A stretch of 64,000 nucleotides of DNA from positions 372,001 to 436,000 of the forward strand of contig JADJTE010000005.1 in assembly GCA_016711295.1 (NCBI GenBank), given 5' to 3'. The DNA is from Sphingobacteriales bacterium. Its GTDB lineage: Bacteria > Bacteroidota > Bacteroidia > Chitinophagales > UBA2359. Each line of letters begins with the position of its first letter. The stretch's first letter is position 1. Under the pieces are notes generated by a model. It saw only the letters and a list, made by a program, of their open reading frames with translations. It was not told where the DNA came from and made no database searches. This document shows positions 20,536 through 29,513 of this stretch, piece after piece. The position numbers were made by a program, and so were the translations under genes.

Positions 20536-21741
20536 ATGAACCACAGCGACTGCTATTTTCAGAACCTAAATGCACAATTAAAAGCACAGCACCGGGCTAT
20601 ACCTTGCCTCCTGCTCGACTTAGATATACTCGACCAAAATTTGGATACACTCAAAACCCAACTGAACCCACAAGCCCATTTGCGCATAGTGGACAAATCG
20701 CTACCATCGTTTGAACTCATTGATTACATAATGAAAAAAACGAATACTCAAAAGATAATGTGCTTTCATCAGCCCTTTTTGACCGACTTAGCTACCCGAT
20801 TAGACCATAATGCCGACCTACTATTGGGCAAGCCCATGCCCATAAAAACAGCCCGCTACTTCTACGACAATTTGCCCAATTTGCCCAATCAGTTCAACCC
20901 ATTTTTGCAGATACAATGGTTGGTAGATACCGAAAAAAGAATAATTGAGTATATTAATTTGGCAGCACATTTAAACCAAAAAATTAAACTAAACATAGAA
21001 ATAGATGTAGGTCTGCACCGCGGCGGCTTTGATAATATACAAGCACTGCGCCGTGCGTTGCACATAATAAATGCCAATAGCGACAAAGTGCAGTTTAGCG
21101 GATTGATGGGCTACGACCCGCATATTGTAAAAATACCCGCCTTTCTGCGCCACCCAAAAACAGCTTTGCAAGAGAGCAACCGTTTTTATGCGCAATGCCA
21201 AAGCCTCGTCAAGCGAGAGTTTCCCAACCTATGGAACACACAACTGACTTTTAATGGTGCGGGCAGCCCTACCTTCAATTTGCACAACAATGACCAATCG
21301 CCCTTGAACGATATATCGATTGGTTCCTGCTTAGTAAAACCCACTACTTTTGATATCCCCACACTCAAAGACTACCAAGCAGCCTGTTTTATTGCCACGC
21401 CCATTCTTAAAAAACAAAAAAATACTACTATTCCAGGCATTGAAAAATTCAAAAACATACTAAATTTTATCAATTCCAAAAATAAACAATCTTTTTTTAT
21501 ATACGGCGGCTTTTGGCAGGCAGACTACCATTACCCCAAAGGCATAACACAAAACGCACTTTTTGGCACCTCTACCAACCAAGCTATGCTCAACGCAGCA
21601 GCGAATATTAGCTTAGACGTAGATGATTTTGTCTTTTTGCGCCCACACCAAAGCGAATTTGTATTCTTGCAGTTCGGCGAAATAATAAGCGTCAGAAACG
21701 GAAAACTAAGCGAAAAATGGTCGTTATTAAAAAATAATTAA
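20536..21741 (+). CDS. PLP-dependent enzyme, alanine racemase N-terminal / D-threonine aldolase-like
   Basis: A 401-residue protein of the fold III PLP group often annotated amino acid deaminase/aldolase. The barrel begins AIPCLLLDLDILDQNLDTL, and the PLP Lys is probably in RIVDKSLPSFELIDY. Further marks are IEIDVGLHRGGFD, FSGLMGYDPHIVK and FNGAGSPTFNLH (phosphate-binding end). The C-terminal beta domain has FLRPHQSEFVFLQFGEI, where D-threonine aldolases place a metal-binding His. The reaction is not known. It follows the lactone oxidase by 15 bp; in my memory the same pairing recurs in other bacteria. A long hairpin follows. Confidence 0.8.
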   Translation: MNHSDCYFQNLNAQLKAQHRAIPCLLLDLDILDQNLDTLKTQLNPQAHLRIVDKSLPSFELIDYIMKKTNTQKIMCFHQPFLTDLATRLDHNADLLLGKPMPIKTARYFYDNLPNLPNQFNPFLQIQWLVDTEKRIIEYINLAAHLNQKIKLNIEIDVGLHRGGFDNIQALRRALHIINANSDKVQFSGLMGYDPHIVKIPAFLRHPKTALQESNRFYAQCQSLVKREFPNLWNTQLTFNGAGSPTFNLHNNDQSPLNDISIGSCLVKPTTFDIPTLKDYQAACFIATPILKKQKNTTIPGIEKFKNILNFINSKNKQSFFIYGGFWQADYHYPKGITQNALFGTSTNQAMLNAAANISLDVDDFVFLRPHQSEFVFLQFGEIISVRNGKLSEKWSLLKNN

Positions 21742-21764
21742 ACGTATATCAAATGCAAACGCAT

Positions 21765-21803
21765 AAATCCCCTTTTGTCGCTCTGGGCGATAAAAGGGGA
21801 TTT
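21765..21803. terminator. Long hairpin, probable bidirectional terminator
   Basis: A 17-bp stem, AAATCCCCTTTTGTCGC with GCGATAAAAGGGGATTT, one G-T pair and a 5-nt loop, between two convergent genes. Each side carries a short T or A run inside the stem, so it can act on both strands. Confidence 0.7.
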
Positions 21804-21852
21804 GGTTTTGGGCGAACTGGATTTACAAAGGATTGGGTTCTATTTCTAACTG

Positions 21853-23018
21853 TTATGGATTATCTAATACGGTTTCGTCGGAATAGGCGATTTTGGTATG
21901 GGCAGTATTGACCCATTGTTGTTGTTGTTCGGTGCCTATCCATTGTTGGTCGATGATTTCGATGAGCTTATTTTTTTCGTCATAGACGTTGATGGTGCGC
22001 GTTGCATTTTCCCATTGTTGGGTTTCGGGGTTCCCAATAAAAATGTTCGTTGGTGTTCAGGGCACTGTATCGGTATAGGTTTTGAGTTGGCGGTGTTGGT
22101 TATGCCAAGCCGGTCGTCGGCATTCCAATATTGTCCTATGGTTTCGGATTGGTGTTGTATATCATCGTGGGCTTTGGTTTCGCGAGAAGCATTTGTCCAA
22201 TATTTACCTTGCCATTTTTGGTTGGTTGCTGTCACTTCTACGCGTTTGGCAATGGGGTCGGTGGCATAATCGTAGGTAGTTCGTTGTTGGTTGTCCCAAT
22301 CTTTTCTGCCTGCGCTTTTTTGTGTAGCATGTTCTATTTCGTAGCCTTCGGTGTCGTAGCCGTAGGTATGGCGTGCGGTATTCGCCCAAACGTTGCTTTG
22401 GGGGTCGTATAGTTGGGAGGTATAATCGCTGAGGTAGCCGTCGCTATTGTAGCGGTAGGTATCGCGGGCGATTTGGCTCCACGCGCCGTTTTCTTCAAAC
22501 CATTGCAAATCGGCTTGGGTCAGGTTGTCGTTGCGGTCGTAAGTATATATTTCGCGGCAGATAGGTATCCATTGTGCTTGGTTGTTGTCCCATGCTTGAT
22601 AGTTGTTTTCGTGCAAGGTGCCGTTGTCGTTATAATGCAACATCTCGCGTAGGTTTTTTACCCACGTATGAGTTTGGCTATCCCAACGTTGTATATTAAC
22701 GGCTGTTTTGTTAAAATCGGCATCATATTCGTAGCTCACTTTGCTTTTTTCGTTGTTCGTAATATCGATTAGGTCTTTTAGATTGGTATTTTCAAATTCC
22801 AATTCGGCAAAATAGCTTTCTTCACTGTGGTTTTCGCCATACATATTTTCTTCTATCAAGGTCAAGCGGCGGTCTTCTATACCTTTAAAAATAGCTTTTA
22901 ACGTTTTGGCTTGGGCAATGGGTTCGGTGCCAACAGCCGAAAACAAATGGCTGTAGGTAGTGCTTTGCAGCCATAGAAGCCCTGCAAAGGCGGCGGTGTA
23001 AATAGTGCGTGAGTCCAT
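21853..23018 (-). CDS. Secreted protein with about 40-residue Tyr/Trp repeats (frameshifted near the end)
   Basis: Signal-peptide-like start at the ATG at 23018 (MDSRTIYTAAFAGLLWLQST; an upstream ATG at 23075 would add a non-signal leader). From about residue 90 a unit of about 40 residues recurs at least five times: W-x-x-x-x-R-x-x-Y-x-Y-(D/N)-x-x-G/D, then Q-x-W/Y-D and W again (for example WVNTARHTYGYDTEGYEIE-like units). It recalls YD-type repeats but is not canonical. The open frame ends with unrelated residues after about 22090. Another frame continues the repeat (NPETQQWENATRTINVYDEK) to a stop at 21853, so one or two indels lie at about 22035-22095. Function unknown. Confidence 0.6.
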
Positions 23019-23398
23019 AGTTGGTGGGTATTTGCCTAAAGACGAAAAAAGGTGTGATTGGGTTGCATGGGACAAAAAATATTTTCATAGCCCATTGCTA
23101 TATAAACAATTTTATTTCATAAATCCTTGAACAGGATGTGATTATGTATAAATAAAATCTATTTTTTGTGTTTGGCGAAAACAGTATTAGCTGATATAGC
23201 AGTGCGTTTATTATTCAGACGTTATGCTGTGATTGCGTTACACGTATTTCAGTATTTTTTTATTTAATATAATGAGCGGCTGCTTTTGGTGATGATATGC
23301 ATGAGATGCCAACAGAAATAATCATCGGCATATCCTTATCGGTATTTGGGATTGTGCAAAAATAGCCGTATTATTGCAGCCTAAAAGCATATCTTGTT
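23019..23398. other. 380-bp gap between divergent genes, no gene seen
   Basis: AT-rich spacer between the divergently transcribed repeat protein and the TIR operon. It must hold promoters for both. No exact TTTG-N19-TAnnTTTG pair, hairpin terminator or frame with coding character was found. Confidence 0.5.
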
Positions 23399-24800
23399 AT
23401 GCCCGAGCAAGCTCCACTTTTTTTGTTCATTGCCTACGCGCCCAGCGATGCCGACTATTGCGCGGATTTGCGTAGCCATTTGGCAGTATTAGAACGCACC
23501 GAAAAAATGCGTATTGGCGACTGCCAAGTGATGGCAGGTAAGGAACGCGAAGCCGAATTGATAGCCCAAGCCCAAGCCGCCGATATTATATTGCTGCTAT
23601 TGAGTGCCGATTTTATCCAATCCGATTTTTGCTACGATACTTTATTGCCACTTGTATTGGCTCGCCACCAAAACTACGATGCTGTGGCGATACCTATTGT
23701 CATACGGCAATGTTTCTGGCACGATACACCCCTACAAGACTTGGGCATTTTGCCCAAAAATGGCATTCCGCCCAATAATGCAGATGTATGGAGCAGCCCT
23801 GACGATGCGTATGCCCAAATAGTGAGCGAAATACACCAAATTGTGCGCGAAACAGCCCACACCAAAGGGCTAAACGGCGATACAGACGCGCCTTACCCAC
23901 AGCCTGCGCCCGCTTCGCCTTACAGACAGGGCAAAGTACTATATCTGATACCGCCGCAAATGACCCTCGACAAGGCACACACGTGTTATATACGCATCGC
24001 ACCCGAAGAAGTGTCGGAAGCTGCCCTGCGCGACAAATTGCAAGAAGCAAGCAATGCTGTCATAGAACAAGTGCGCATAGATAGTATCATGAAGACCGAA
24101 TTGATAGACGATTCGGGCGAAGATGCCTTTGAAATACACCTAACAGGCGAATTAGAACAACCTATCGAAGATTATTGTTATACCGAATGGCGGTATAGGG
24201 TTACGCCACGCAAAAAAGGCAAGTTTGCTTTGTGTATCAAAATATCGGTATTAGTGCTCACTAAAATAGGCAACAAAGAAAAGGAAATATATAAAAAATA
24301 TAGTTGTATTAGAGCGCGAAATAGCCGTAAGCACCCAAACTGCCGCCGATGCTACTTGGCAACTTGCCCCCAATTCGATAGCCGTCGATGCTGCGCAACA
24401 AGGAGGCTTAGGACGTATAGAAGTACTTATTGACGACATCAACAAAAACGAAACATCTATCGACAAGCCCAGCGACGTAGTCATACATCAAATAAAAACC
24501 GACCCCATAACCGACCCCAATGCCCAAACCGATGAGGGACCTGTTCGTCAAACTAATTCCCCTTTCAGGGCATTGCGGCGCATATTGCCCTTAGTTGTGG
24601 TAGGAATATTTGCAATGGTTTTGTTCAAAATAGCCTATATGCCCATGAGTACTACTCATCATCAAGGCTCGACCGATACTACCAAGATACCCACCATAAA
24701 CCTAAGCGATAGCACCTGTATAGAGCGCGATAGCCTACCACTCTACGCTCCTATCTATCCTCAACAAGACACACTACCTACCCCCCAAAGATGGAAATAA
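23399..24800 (+). CDS. Membrane-anchored TIR-domain protein (frameshifted)
   Basis: About 467 residues. Residues 1-160 are a TIR domain: LFLFIAYAPSDADYCADLRS, DIILLLLSADFIQSDFCYD and a later IPIVIRQC strand. Residues about 180-330 form a beta-rich domain I cannot name (GKVLYLIPPQMTLDKAHTCY ... TEWRYRVTPRKKGKFALC). After the A6 run at 24293-24298, where removing one A restores YKNIVVLEREIAVS, the chain goes through a polar linker to one membrane helix (RILPLVVVGIFAMVLFKIAY) and a tail of about 55 residues. Positive residues before the helix predict the TIR in the cytoplasm. The position that usually carries the NADase Glu is Leu or Thr. The gene overlaps the rhomboid gene by 10 bp. Confidence 0.75.
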
Positions 24801-25429
24801 CTTATAATTCGCCCGCCGTACTCACCTTTTCGCTGATTTGTACGGGCATAACGCTTGCCGACTATACCTTGCCCGGTATTTCGGAAGCCTTTTTTAGTGT
24901 ATCGCCTGGCATGTCGTGGCTCGACCCCTTGTCGTATTTTCGGCTGATTTCGCATACCATCGGACACGGAGGTTGGGGGCATCTATTCGGCAACCTAACG
25001 CTTATTTTGTTGCTGGGTCCTATGCTCGAAGAAAAATATGGCACCAAAAACCTCGTGCTGATGATGACAATGACGTCATTGGTGACGGTTTTGCTCAATA
25101 TTACCTTGTTCTCGACAGGGCTGATGGGCGCAAGCGGTATCGTTTTTATGTTTATTTTGCTTAGTTCGCTGACCAACTTTAAATCGGGGCATATACCGCT
25201 CACTTTTCTGTTGGTTGTGGGCATATTTTTGGGAAATGAGATATTAAACATATTAAATCAGAACGATGGAATATCGCAATTTGCTCATATCATAGGTGGC
25301 GTTTGTGGCAGCGTATTCGGATTCAGAACCTTGCCACCCGCATCTGCTCCCCCGCCCATTGCGCCTACATCAGATATACCTACCAACGACCGAAAGAATG
25401 ACTACCAACCACCCAATTTTGGTTTATAG
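24791..25429 (+). CDS. Rhomboid family intramembrane serine protease
   Basis: A 212-residue protein with about six membrane helices. It has HGGWGHLFGNLTLILLLGPM (the H-x-x-x-N loop region of rhomboids), the catalytic Ser in GLMGASGIVFMF (GxSx) and the catalytic His in QFAHIIGGVCGSVFGF. The tail from about residue 180 is Pro-rich. Rhomboids cut membrane helices of substrate proteins. The start ATG lies inside the end of the TIR gene, 10 bp before its end, so translation is probably coupled. This makes the TIR protein's single helix an obvious candidate substrate (inference). It also overlaps the next gene. Confidence 0.88.
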   Translation: MEITYNSPAVLTFSLICTGITLADYTLPGISEAFFSVSPGMSWLDPLSYFRLISHTIGHGGWGHLFGNLTLILLLGPMLEEKYGTKNLVLMMTMTSLVTVLLNITLFSTGLMGASGIVFMFILLSSLTNFKSGHIPLTFLLVVGIFLGNEILNILNQNDGISQFAHIIGGVCGSVFGFRTLPPASAPPPIAPTSDIPTNDRKNDYQPPNFGL

Positions 25430-26717
25430 CTCCTTGCTCACAAAGCGATTGCGCTATATTGCCCAACATATTCTAAGCGATATGTTGGCATTAGAAGTAC
25501 AGTTTACAAGCAACCGCGATGTGTTTATAGCACACGACGGTGCTAAAATCAATTATAGCAGTTGCCAATTTGCGGACGAATTGTTTTTTTATCCCGCTAC
25601 GCTATTGTTTGAAAAAGGCATCAAGACGCAACAAATAAAGGTTACATGGTACAGAGGTATGCCCATTTTTTACCGCCACCAGAACAATTCCGACCTACCT
25701 TTTGATATATTTGCCGCCAGCTTTTTCCTTCTCAGCCGCTACGAAGAATATTTGCCCCATACCCGAGACGCGCACGACCGTTACCCCGCCGAAGAAAGCC
25801 TCGCCCACCGAGATAATTTCCTACACCTACCCGTTATAGACCATTGGGTTATATGGTTGAGCGATGTTTTATTGCGCCGCTATCCCAATTTGCCCATTTC
25901 GCGCAAGCGATACAAATTTATTGCTACCTACGACATAGACATCGCCTATGCCTACCGACACAAAGGCATCTTGCGCAACTTAGGCGGTAGTCTGCAAAGC
26001 CTACGCCACCCCAATGCCAAAGCCCAACTGTCTGAGCGCATACGAGTATTAGCAGGTATAGACCCCGACCCCTACGACACCTACCAATGGCAATTCGACT
26101 TGCAGCAGCAATATCAATTCAGGGCAAATTATTTTTTTTTGGTCGGCGAATATGGCATTTTTGACAAAAATATATCGGCAAATGGCTTGGCTTATCAACG
26201 ACTCATACAATCTATCGCCGATTTTTATGAGGTAGGTATTCATCCATCTTATCGCGCTGCCTCATCGCCCAATATTTTAGCCGACGAAATGCGTTGTTTG
26301 GCAGATATTACCAAAAAAGAAGTCAAAAAAAGCCGCCAGCACTATATCAAACTAAACCTACCGCAGACCTACCAGACCTTATTAGACTTAGGCATCGACA
26401 AAGATTATACGATGGGCTATCCCTCGCAAGCCGGATTTAGGGCGGGCACAGCCTCTTCGTTTTGGTTCTACGACCTCAGCCTCGAAACGCCTACCGAACT
26501 GCGCATATTTCCTTTTGCAGTGATGGACGTAACCCTCCAACATTACTTAAATCTAAGCCCCGAAGAAGCCACGCGCACCATTGAGCAATTGATAGCCCAA
26601 ATAAAAGCCGTGAAAGGCGTTTTTTGCCCTATTTGGCACAACCATACCCTATGCAACCTGCACGAATGGCGAGGTTGGCGCGAGGTTTATGAACAAATGA
26701 TAGTATCGGCAATATAA
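25398..26717 (+). CDS. Polysaccharide deacetylase family protein (Bacteroidota DUF7033 type)
   Basis: A 439-residue protein. The N-terminal part (ILVYSSLLTKRLRYIAQHIL ... FLLSRYEEYLP) is the domain that precedes a NodB-like barrel in many Bacteroidota proteins. The barrel begins KFIATYDIDIAYAYRHKG, with the metal-binding Asp pair, and continues with YEVGIHPSYRA (His) and a C-terminal CPIWHNHTLC. It probably deacetylates a cell-envelope glycan. The ATG at 25398 opens the conserved start; the longer in-frame extension lies inside the rhomboid gene and is rejected. It overlaps the rhomboid gene by 32 bp and, on the other side, the convergent PPTase by 31 bp. Confidence 0.8.
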   Translation: MTTNHPILVYSSLLTKRLRYIAQHILSDMLALEVQFTSNRDVFIAHDGAKINYSSCQFADELFFYPATLLFEKGIKTQQIKVTWYRGMPIFYRHQNNSDLPFDIFAASFFLLSRYEEYLPHTRDAHDRYPAEESLAHRDNFLHLPVIDHWVIWLSDVLLRRYPNLPISRKRYKFIATYDIDIAYAYRHKGILRNLGGSLQSLRHPNAKAQLSERIRVLAGIDPDPYDTYQWQFDLQQQYQFRANYFFLVGEYGIFDKNISANGLAYQRLIQSIADFYEVGIHPSYRAASSPNILADEMRCLADITKKEVKKSRQHYIKLNLPQTYQTLLDLGIDKDYTMGYPSQAGFRAGTASSFWFYDLSLETPTELRIFPFAVMDVTLQHYLNLSPEEATRTIEQLIAQIKAVKGVFCPIWHNHTLCNLHEWRGWREVYEQMIVSAI

Positions 26718-27457
26718 AACCGAAAAGGCAAGTCGTAATTGCTTGCTAAACTAAACCAATAGCCCGCATACTGCCATGTATAGACATATAAAGCCTCTAT
26801 TTGCCCAAAATGTTCCGACAATAACTCATTGTCTATAATATACATACCATCGACGGTGGGCAGATGCGCTATATCTTCGCTCAATCCCGCGCCGACAGCT
26901 TTCAGCAATGCTTCTTTGCGCGTCCATAGCCGAACAAATTCGGTAGGGGTTTGGTGGGCACTTTGTTGGTTTAGGTATTGTTGTTCGGCAGCGCAGAAAT
27001 AGGCTTGGCTAATACTTTGCCAATTGACAAGTGCGGCGGGTTGTATGGGTTCTATATCTATGCCTACTAAGATATGGGGCGGAGCAAGCGAAATAGCTAT
27101 CCATTCGCCGCTATGCGACACGCTAAACTGTATGGCATCGGGCAAGGCTAAGGAGGGGTTGTCGCGGTGGTTGCGCACAAAAGGCAAGTGCTTGGGGGCA
27201 GTACGGAGATATTTGCCCAATAAATGGCGCAGCCAAGCCCGCGTTAAAGCATATCGGGCTTGGTCGTCGGCAAATCGGAATTGGAGAGATTTTTGCCGCT
27301 CGTCGGGTTGGAGCAATGCCGTCAGGTAGCTAATCGATTCGGGTAGCCACCCGCGCCACGCACCGCACCAAACCGATAGGGCATTGTCGATTGTCCATGT
27401 CGTTTCATCAATTGCTCCCAGCGCGAGGGGCGATACCGTTTTACATTGTATTATCAT
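26687..27457 (-). CDS. 4'-phosphopantetheinyl transferase, Sfp type
   Basis: A 256-residue Sfp-type PPTase, which moves phosphopantetheine from CoA to acyl or peptidyl carrier proteins. Marks: FRFADDQARYALTRAWLRHL in the N-lobe, IQFSVSHSGEWIAISLA, the Mg-binding VGIDIEP, and RLWTRKEALLKAVGAGLSED in the C-lobe. Its ATG at 27457 overlaps the recO ATG on the opposite strand in the same CATG, leaving no upstream non-coding DNA. The promoter must lie inside recO, or the real start is an undetected downstream alternative. No carrier-protein genes are in the window. Confidence 0.9.
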   Translation of the reverse strand: MIIQCKTVSPLALGAIDETTWTIDNALSVWCGAWRGWLPESISYLTALLQPDERQKSLQFRFADDQARYALTRAWLRHLLGKYLRTAPKHLPFVRNHRDNPSLALPDAIQFSVSHSGEWIAISLAPPHILVGIDIEPIQPAALVNWQSISQAYFCAAEQQYLNQQSAHQTPTEFVRLWTRKEALLKAVGAGLSEDIAHLPTVDGMYIIDNELLSEHFGQIEALYVYTWQYAGYWFSLASNYDLPFRFYIADTIICS

Positions 27458-28184
27458 GTTATATCATACACAAGGCATTGTGCTAAAAACATTGCGCTTT
27501 TCAGAAACGAGCGTCATTGCCCATATCTACACTGCCCAATTCGGTAGGCAAGCCTATATTATTAATGGCGTACATGCCCCCAAATCGAAGTTTAAAGCGG
27601 CATTGCTACAAGTACTTACGCCCTTGGAGATGGTGGTATATCATCGCGAACAAAAGAATTTGCAGCGTTTAAGCGAAATACGCCCCGCTAAACTCCTGAC
27701 GAGCATTCCGTTCGAGGTGGTCAAGAGTAGTTTGGCTATTTTTATGTCCGAAATACTCTATCGCAGCCTGCAAGAAGCCGAAGCCAACGAGCCATTATTC
27801 CAATTTCTATCCGATACTATCTATTATTTAGACGATACGCGCCAATCGGTAGCGGGTTTGCCCGTATTATTCCTACTACAATTGAGTCGCTTTTTGGGGT
27901 TTTTTCCCAACGACAACTTTTTTTATACCGAGCGTGCTATTTTCGACCTCACCGAAGGCGTATTTGTCCATCGTTTGCCTACCCACCCCCACCATTTCGG
28001 GCTACCTTTAAGCGAGATATTTGCCAAAGCGATACATCTGCCCCTGACCGCTGCTGCTGATTGGGCAATAGGACGCGAACAACGCAAAATATTATTAGCT
28101 GCTATGCTCAAATACTATGAATTGCATATAGAAGGTTTTGGCGAACTAAAATCGGTCAAGATTTTAGAAGAGATATTGGCGTAA
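27456..28184 (+). CDS. recO: DNA repair protein RecO
   Basis: A 242-residue RecO of the Bacteroidota type. It starts MLYHTQGIVLKTLRFSETSV (N-terminal OB fold), followed by the helical region with FMSEILYRSLQEAEANEPLF and FLLQLSRFLGFFP, and ends LKSVKILEEILA. RecO loads RecA on gaps with RecR. The zinc Cys cluster of other phyla is absent here, which is usual in this group as I remember it. The start at 27456 matches the conserved N-terminus exactly; upstream in-frame codons lie in the opposite-strand PPTase. Confidence 0.92.
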   Translation: MLYHTQGIVLKTLRFSETSVIAHIYTAQFGRQAYIINGVHAPKSKFKAALLQVLTPLEMVVYHREQKNLQRLSEIRPAKLLTSIPFEVVKSSLAIFMSEILYRSLQEAEANEPLFQFLSDTIYYLDDTRQSVAGLPVLFLLQLSRFLGFFPNDNFFYTERAIFDLTEGVFVHRLPTHPHHFGLPLSEIFAKAIHLPLTAAADWAIGREQRKILLAAMLKYYELHIEGFGELKSVKILEEILA

Positions 28185-28221
28185 AATCACTTAGGGTTAC
28201 TAAGCAAGGCGAGGCGTTTCC

Positions 28222-29022
28222 CTATCGTCCCAGCTCGACGGCACGGCGAAAAGCGGCATAGATGCCTTGTTCGATGGTTTCGCCAAGCGCACCGCCTTTG
28301 AACACATTGACAGCGGCTTCGGTAGTGCCGCCCTTAGATGCTACGCGCTTAATCCATTCGCCGCAGGATAGATTGTTTTTATTATGCAAGTGCATAGCAC
28401 CCGTAAAGGTTTGCCATACCAATAGTTCGGCTTGCGACTCGTTGAAACCCAATTCGGTGGCGGCGTTTATCATTGCCTCCATAAAGAAAAATACATAAGC
28501 GGGGCCGCTGCCCGATATGGCGGTGGCGGCATCTATCATTTGTTCGTCTTCGAAATAGATGGCTCTGCCGGTGGTACTTAGGAGATTTTGTACGGCTATT
28601 AGTTCCTGGCGCGTCACTTCGGGGCGAGCGGTAAAGGCGGTCATGCCCATACCTACTTGGGCGGGCAAATTGGGCATAGAGCGAACAATTTTTTGCGCTC
28701 CCAGACCCGCTTCTATCGTATCCATACGCACGCCTGCCATGATAGACAATACCAATTGTTCGGGGTGCAGGTAGGGGCGTATTGCCTCATATAAGTTGGG
28801 TGCGTCTTGGGGTTTTACGGCAAGCACTAATAAATTGTGTTGCGATATATAATGGTCGGGCTGGCATTCGACGGTAGCATGTAGCTGTCGGCGCAATTGT
28901 TCGGCGCGGGTTTCGTTGCTTTCTAAAATAGTTAGGTCGTTAGGGCGAATAATATGTGCCGATAAAAAACTTTCGGCAAAGGTAGCTCCCATATTGCCCC
29001 CGCCGATAATCAGAATTTTCAT
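28222..29022 (-). CDS. proC: Pyrroline-5-carboxylate reductase
   Basis: A 266-residue intact ProC, last step of proline synthesis. It has the N-terminal Rossmann motif MKILIIGGGNMGATFAESFL, the NADPH-side VLAVKPQD, IVRSMPNLPAQVGMGMTAFT, and the signature AATAISGSGPAYVFFFMEAM with the C-terminal GGTTEAAVNVF. Length is normal. A TACCTTTG -7-like box lies on its strand at 29055-29062, about 33 bp upstream, without a clear -33 box. Confidence 0.96.
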   Translation of the reverse strand: MKILIIGGGNMGATFAESFLSAHIIRPNDLTILESNETRAEQLRRQLHATVECQPDHYISQHNLLVLAVKPQDAPNLYEAIRPYLHPEQLVLSIMAGVRMDTIEAGLGAQKIVRSMPNLPAQVGMGMTAFTARPEVTRQELIAVQNLLSTTGRAIYFEDEQMIDAATAISGSGPAYVFFFMEAMINAATELGFNESQAELLVWQTFTGAMHLHNKNNLSCGEWIKRVASKGGTTEAAVNVFKGGALGETIEQGIYAAFRRAVELGR

Positions 29023-29078
29023 GTGTAAAATAGGTTAGTGAATCATAATTTGCGCAAAGGTACGCCCAAAATACTGTA

Positions 29079-29104
29079 TTTGTCGTTTTTCTGTCGTAAC
29101 TTTG
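29079..29104 (+). promoter_or_regulatory. Possible promoter for a small ORF
   Basis: TTTG at 29079-29082 and TAACTTTG at 29097-29104, spacer 14 nt, shorter than the usual 19. The -7 box is good. The only frame downstream on this strand is the 28-codon ORF at 29219. Confidence 0.4.
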
Positions 29105-29218
29105 CAGGGCTTTTAAGCGCGTAGCGACACCTTGGTGGGGTGTTTTGTTTATATCTTGCTAAGGAAGCGTTTCCAAGACATTTTTATTCAAATAAACATT
29201 TAAAAATACTTTTTTATC

Positions 29219-29305
29219 ATGGTACTCATTGCTGTATCGCTTATTGTTGTTATTGTATTAGCTGTCATTACTGCTATTTCGCGCCTAAGCGAGCCGCGCC
29301 ACTAA
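29219..29305 (+). CDS. Possible 28-residue small membrane protein
   Basis: ATG at 29219, stop at 29303-29305. The peptide is MVLIAVSLIVVIVLAVITA followed by ISRLSEPRH: one membrane helix of about 20 residues with a short positively charged tail. It lies about 115 bp after a TAACTTTG box. The length, helix and positive tail fit bacterial small membrane proteins, but nothing proves it is translated. The rest of the 29023-29513 gap shows no other candidate. Confidence 0.3.
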   Translation: MVLIAVSLIVVIVLAVITAISRLSEPRH

Positions 29306-29513
29306 TACAGTGGGATAGCAGAGAACATCGCCTTGATTGAGTAATTGAGTCGTTAGCTGTAAATAAATGCTTCATTTGCCGTAATGAGTTTAGGCACATG
29401 GAAGAGTGAGGTGTTGCATTTTGGTTGAGCTATTTTGTCAACAGTAAAAAATGGGCTTTACGGCAGTTCTAATTGCCATAAAGCCCATTCCATTTTAAAA
29501 CTTGCTCGTCTGA

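Noticed and set aside
21765..21803. Long palindrome as an integration (att or attC) site
   Set aside because: It sits exactly between two convergent genes, with no integrase or cassette pattern nearby; a shared terminator is simpler.
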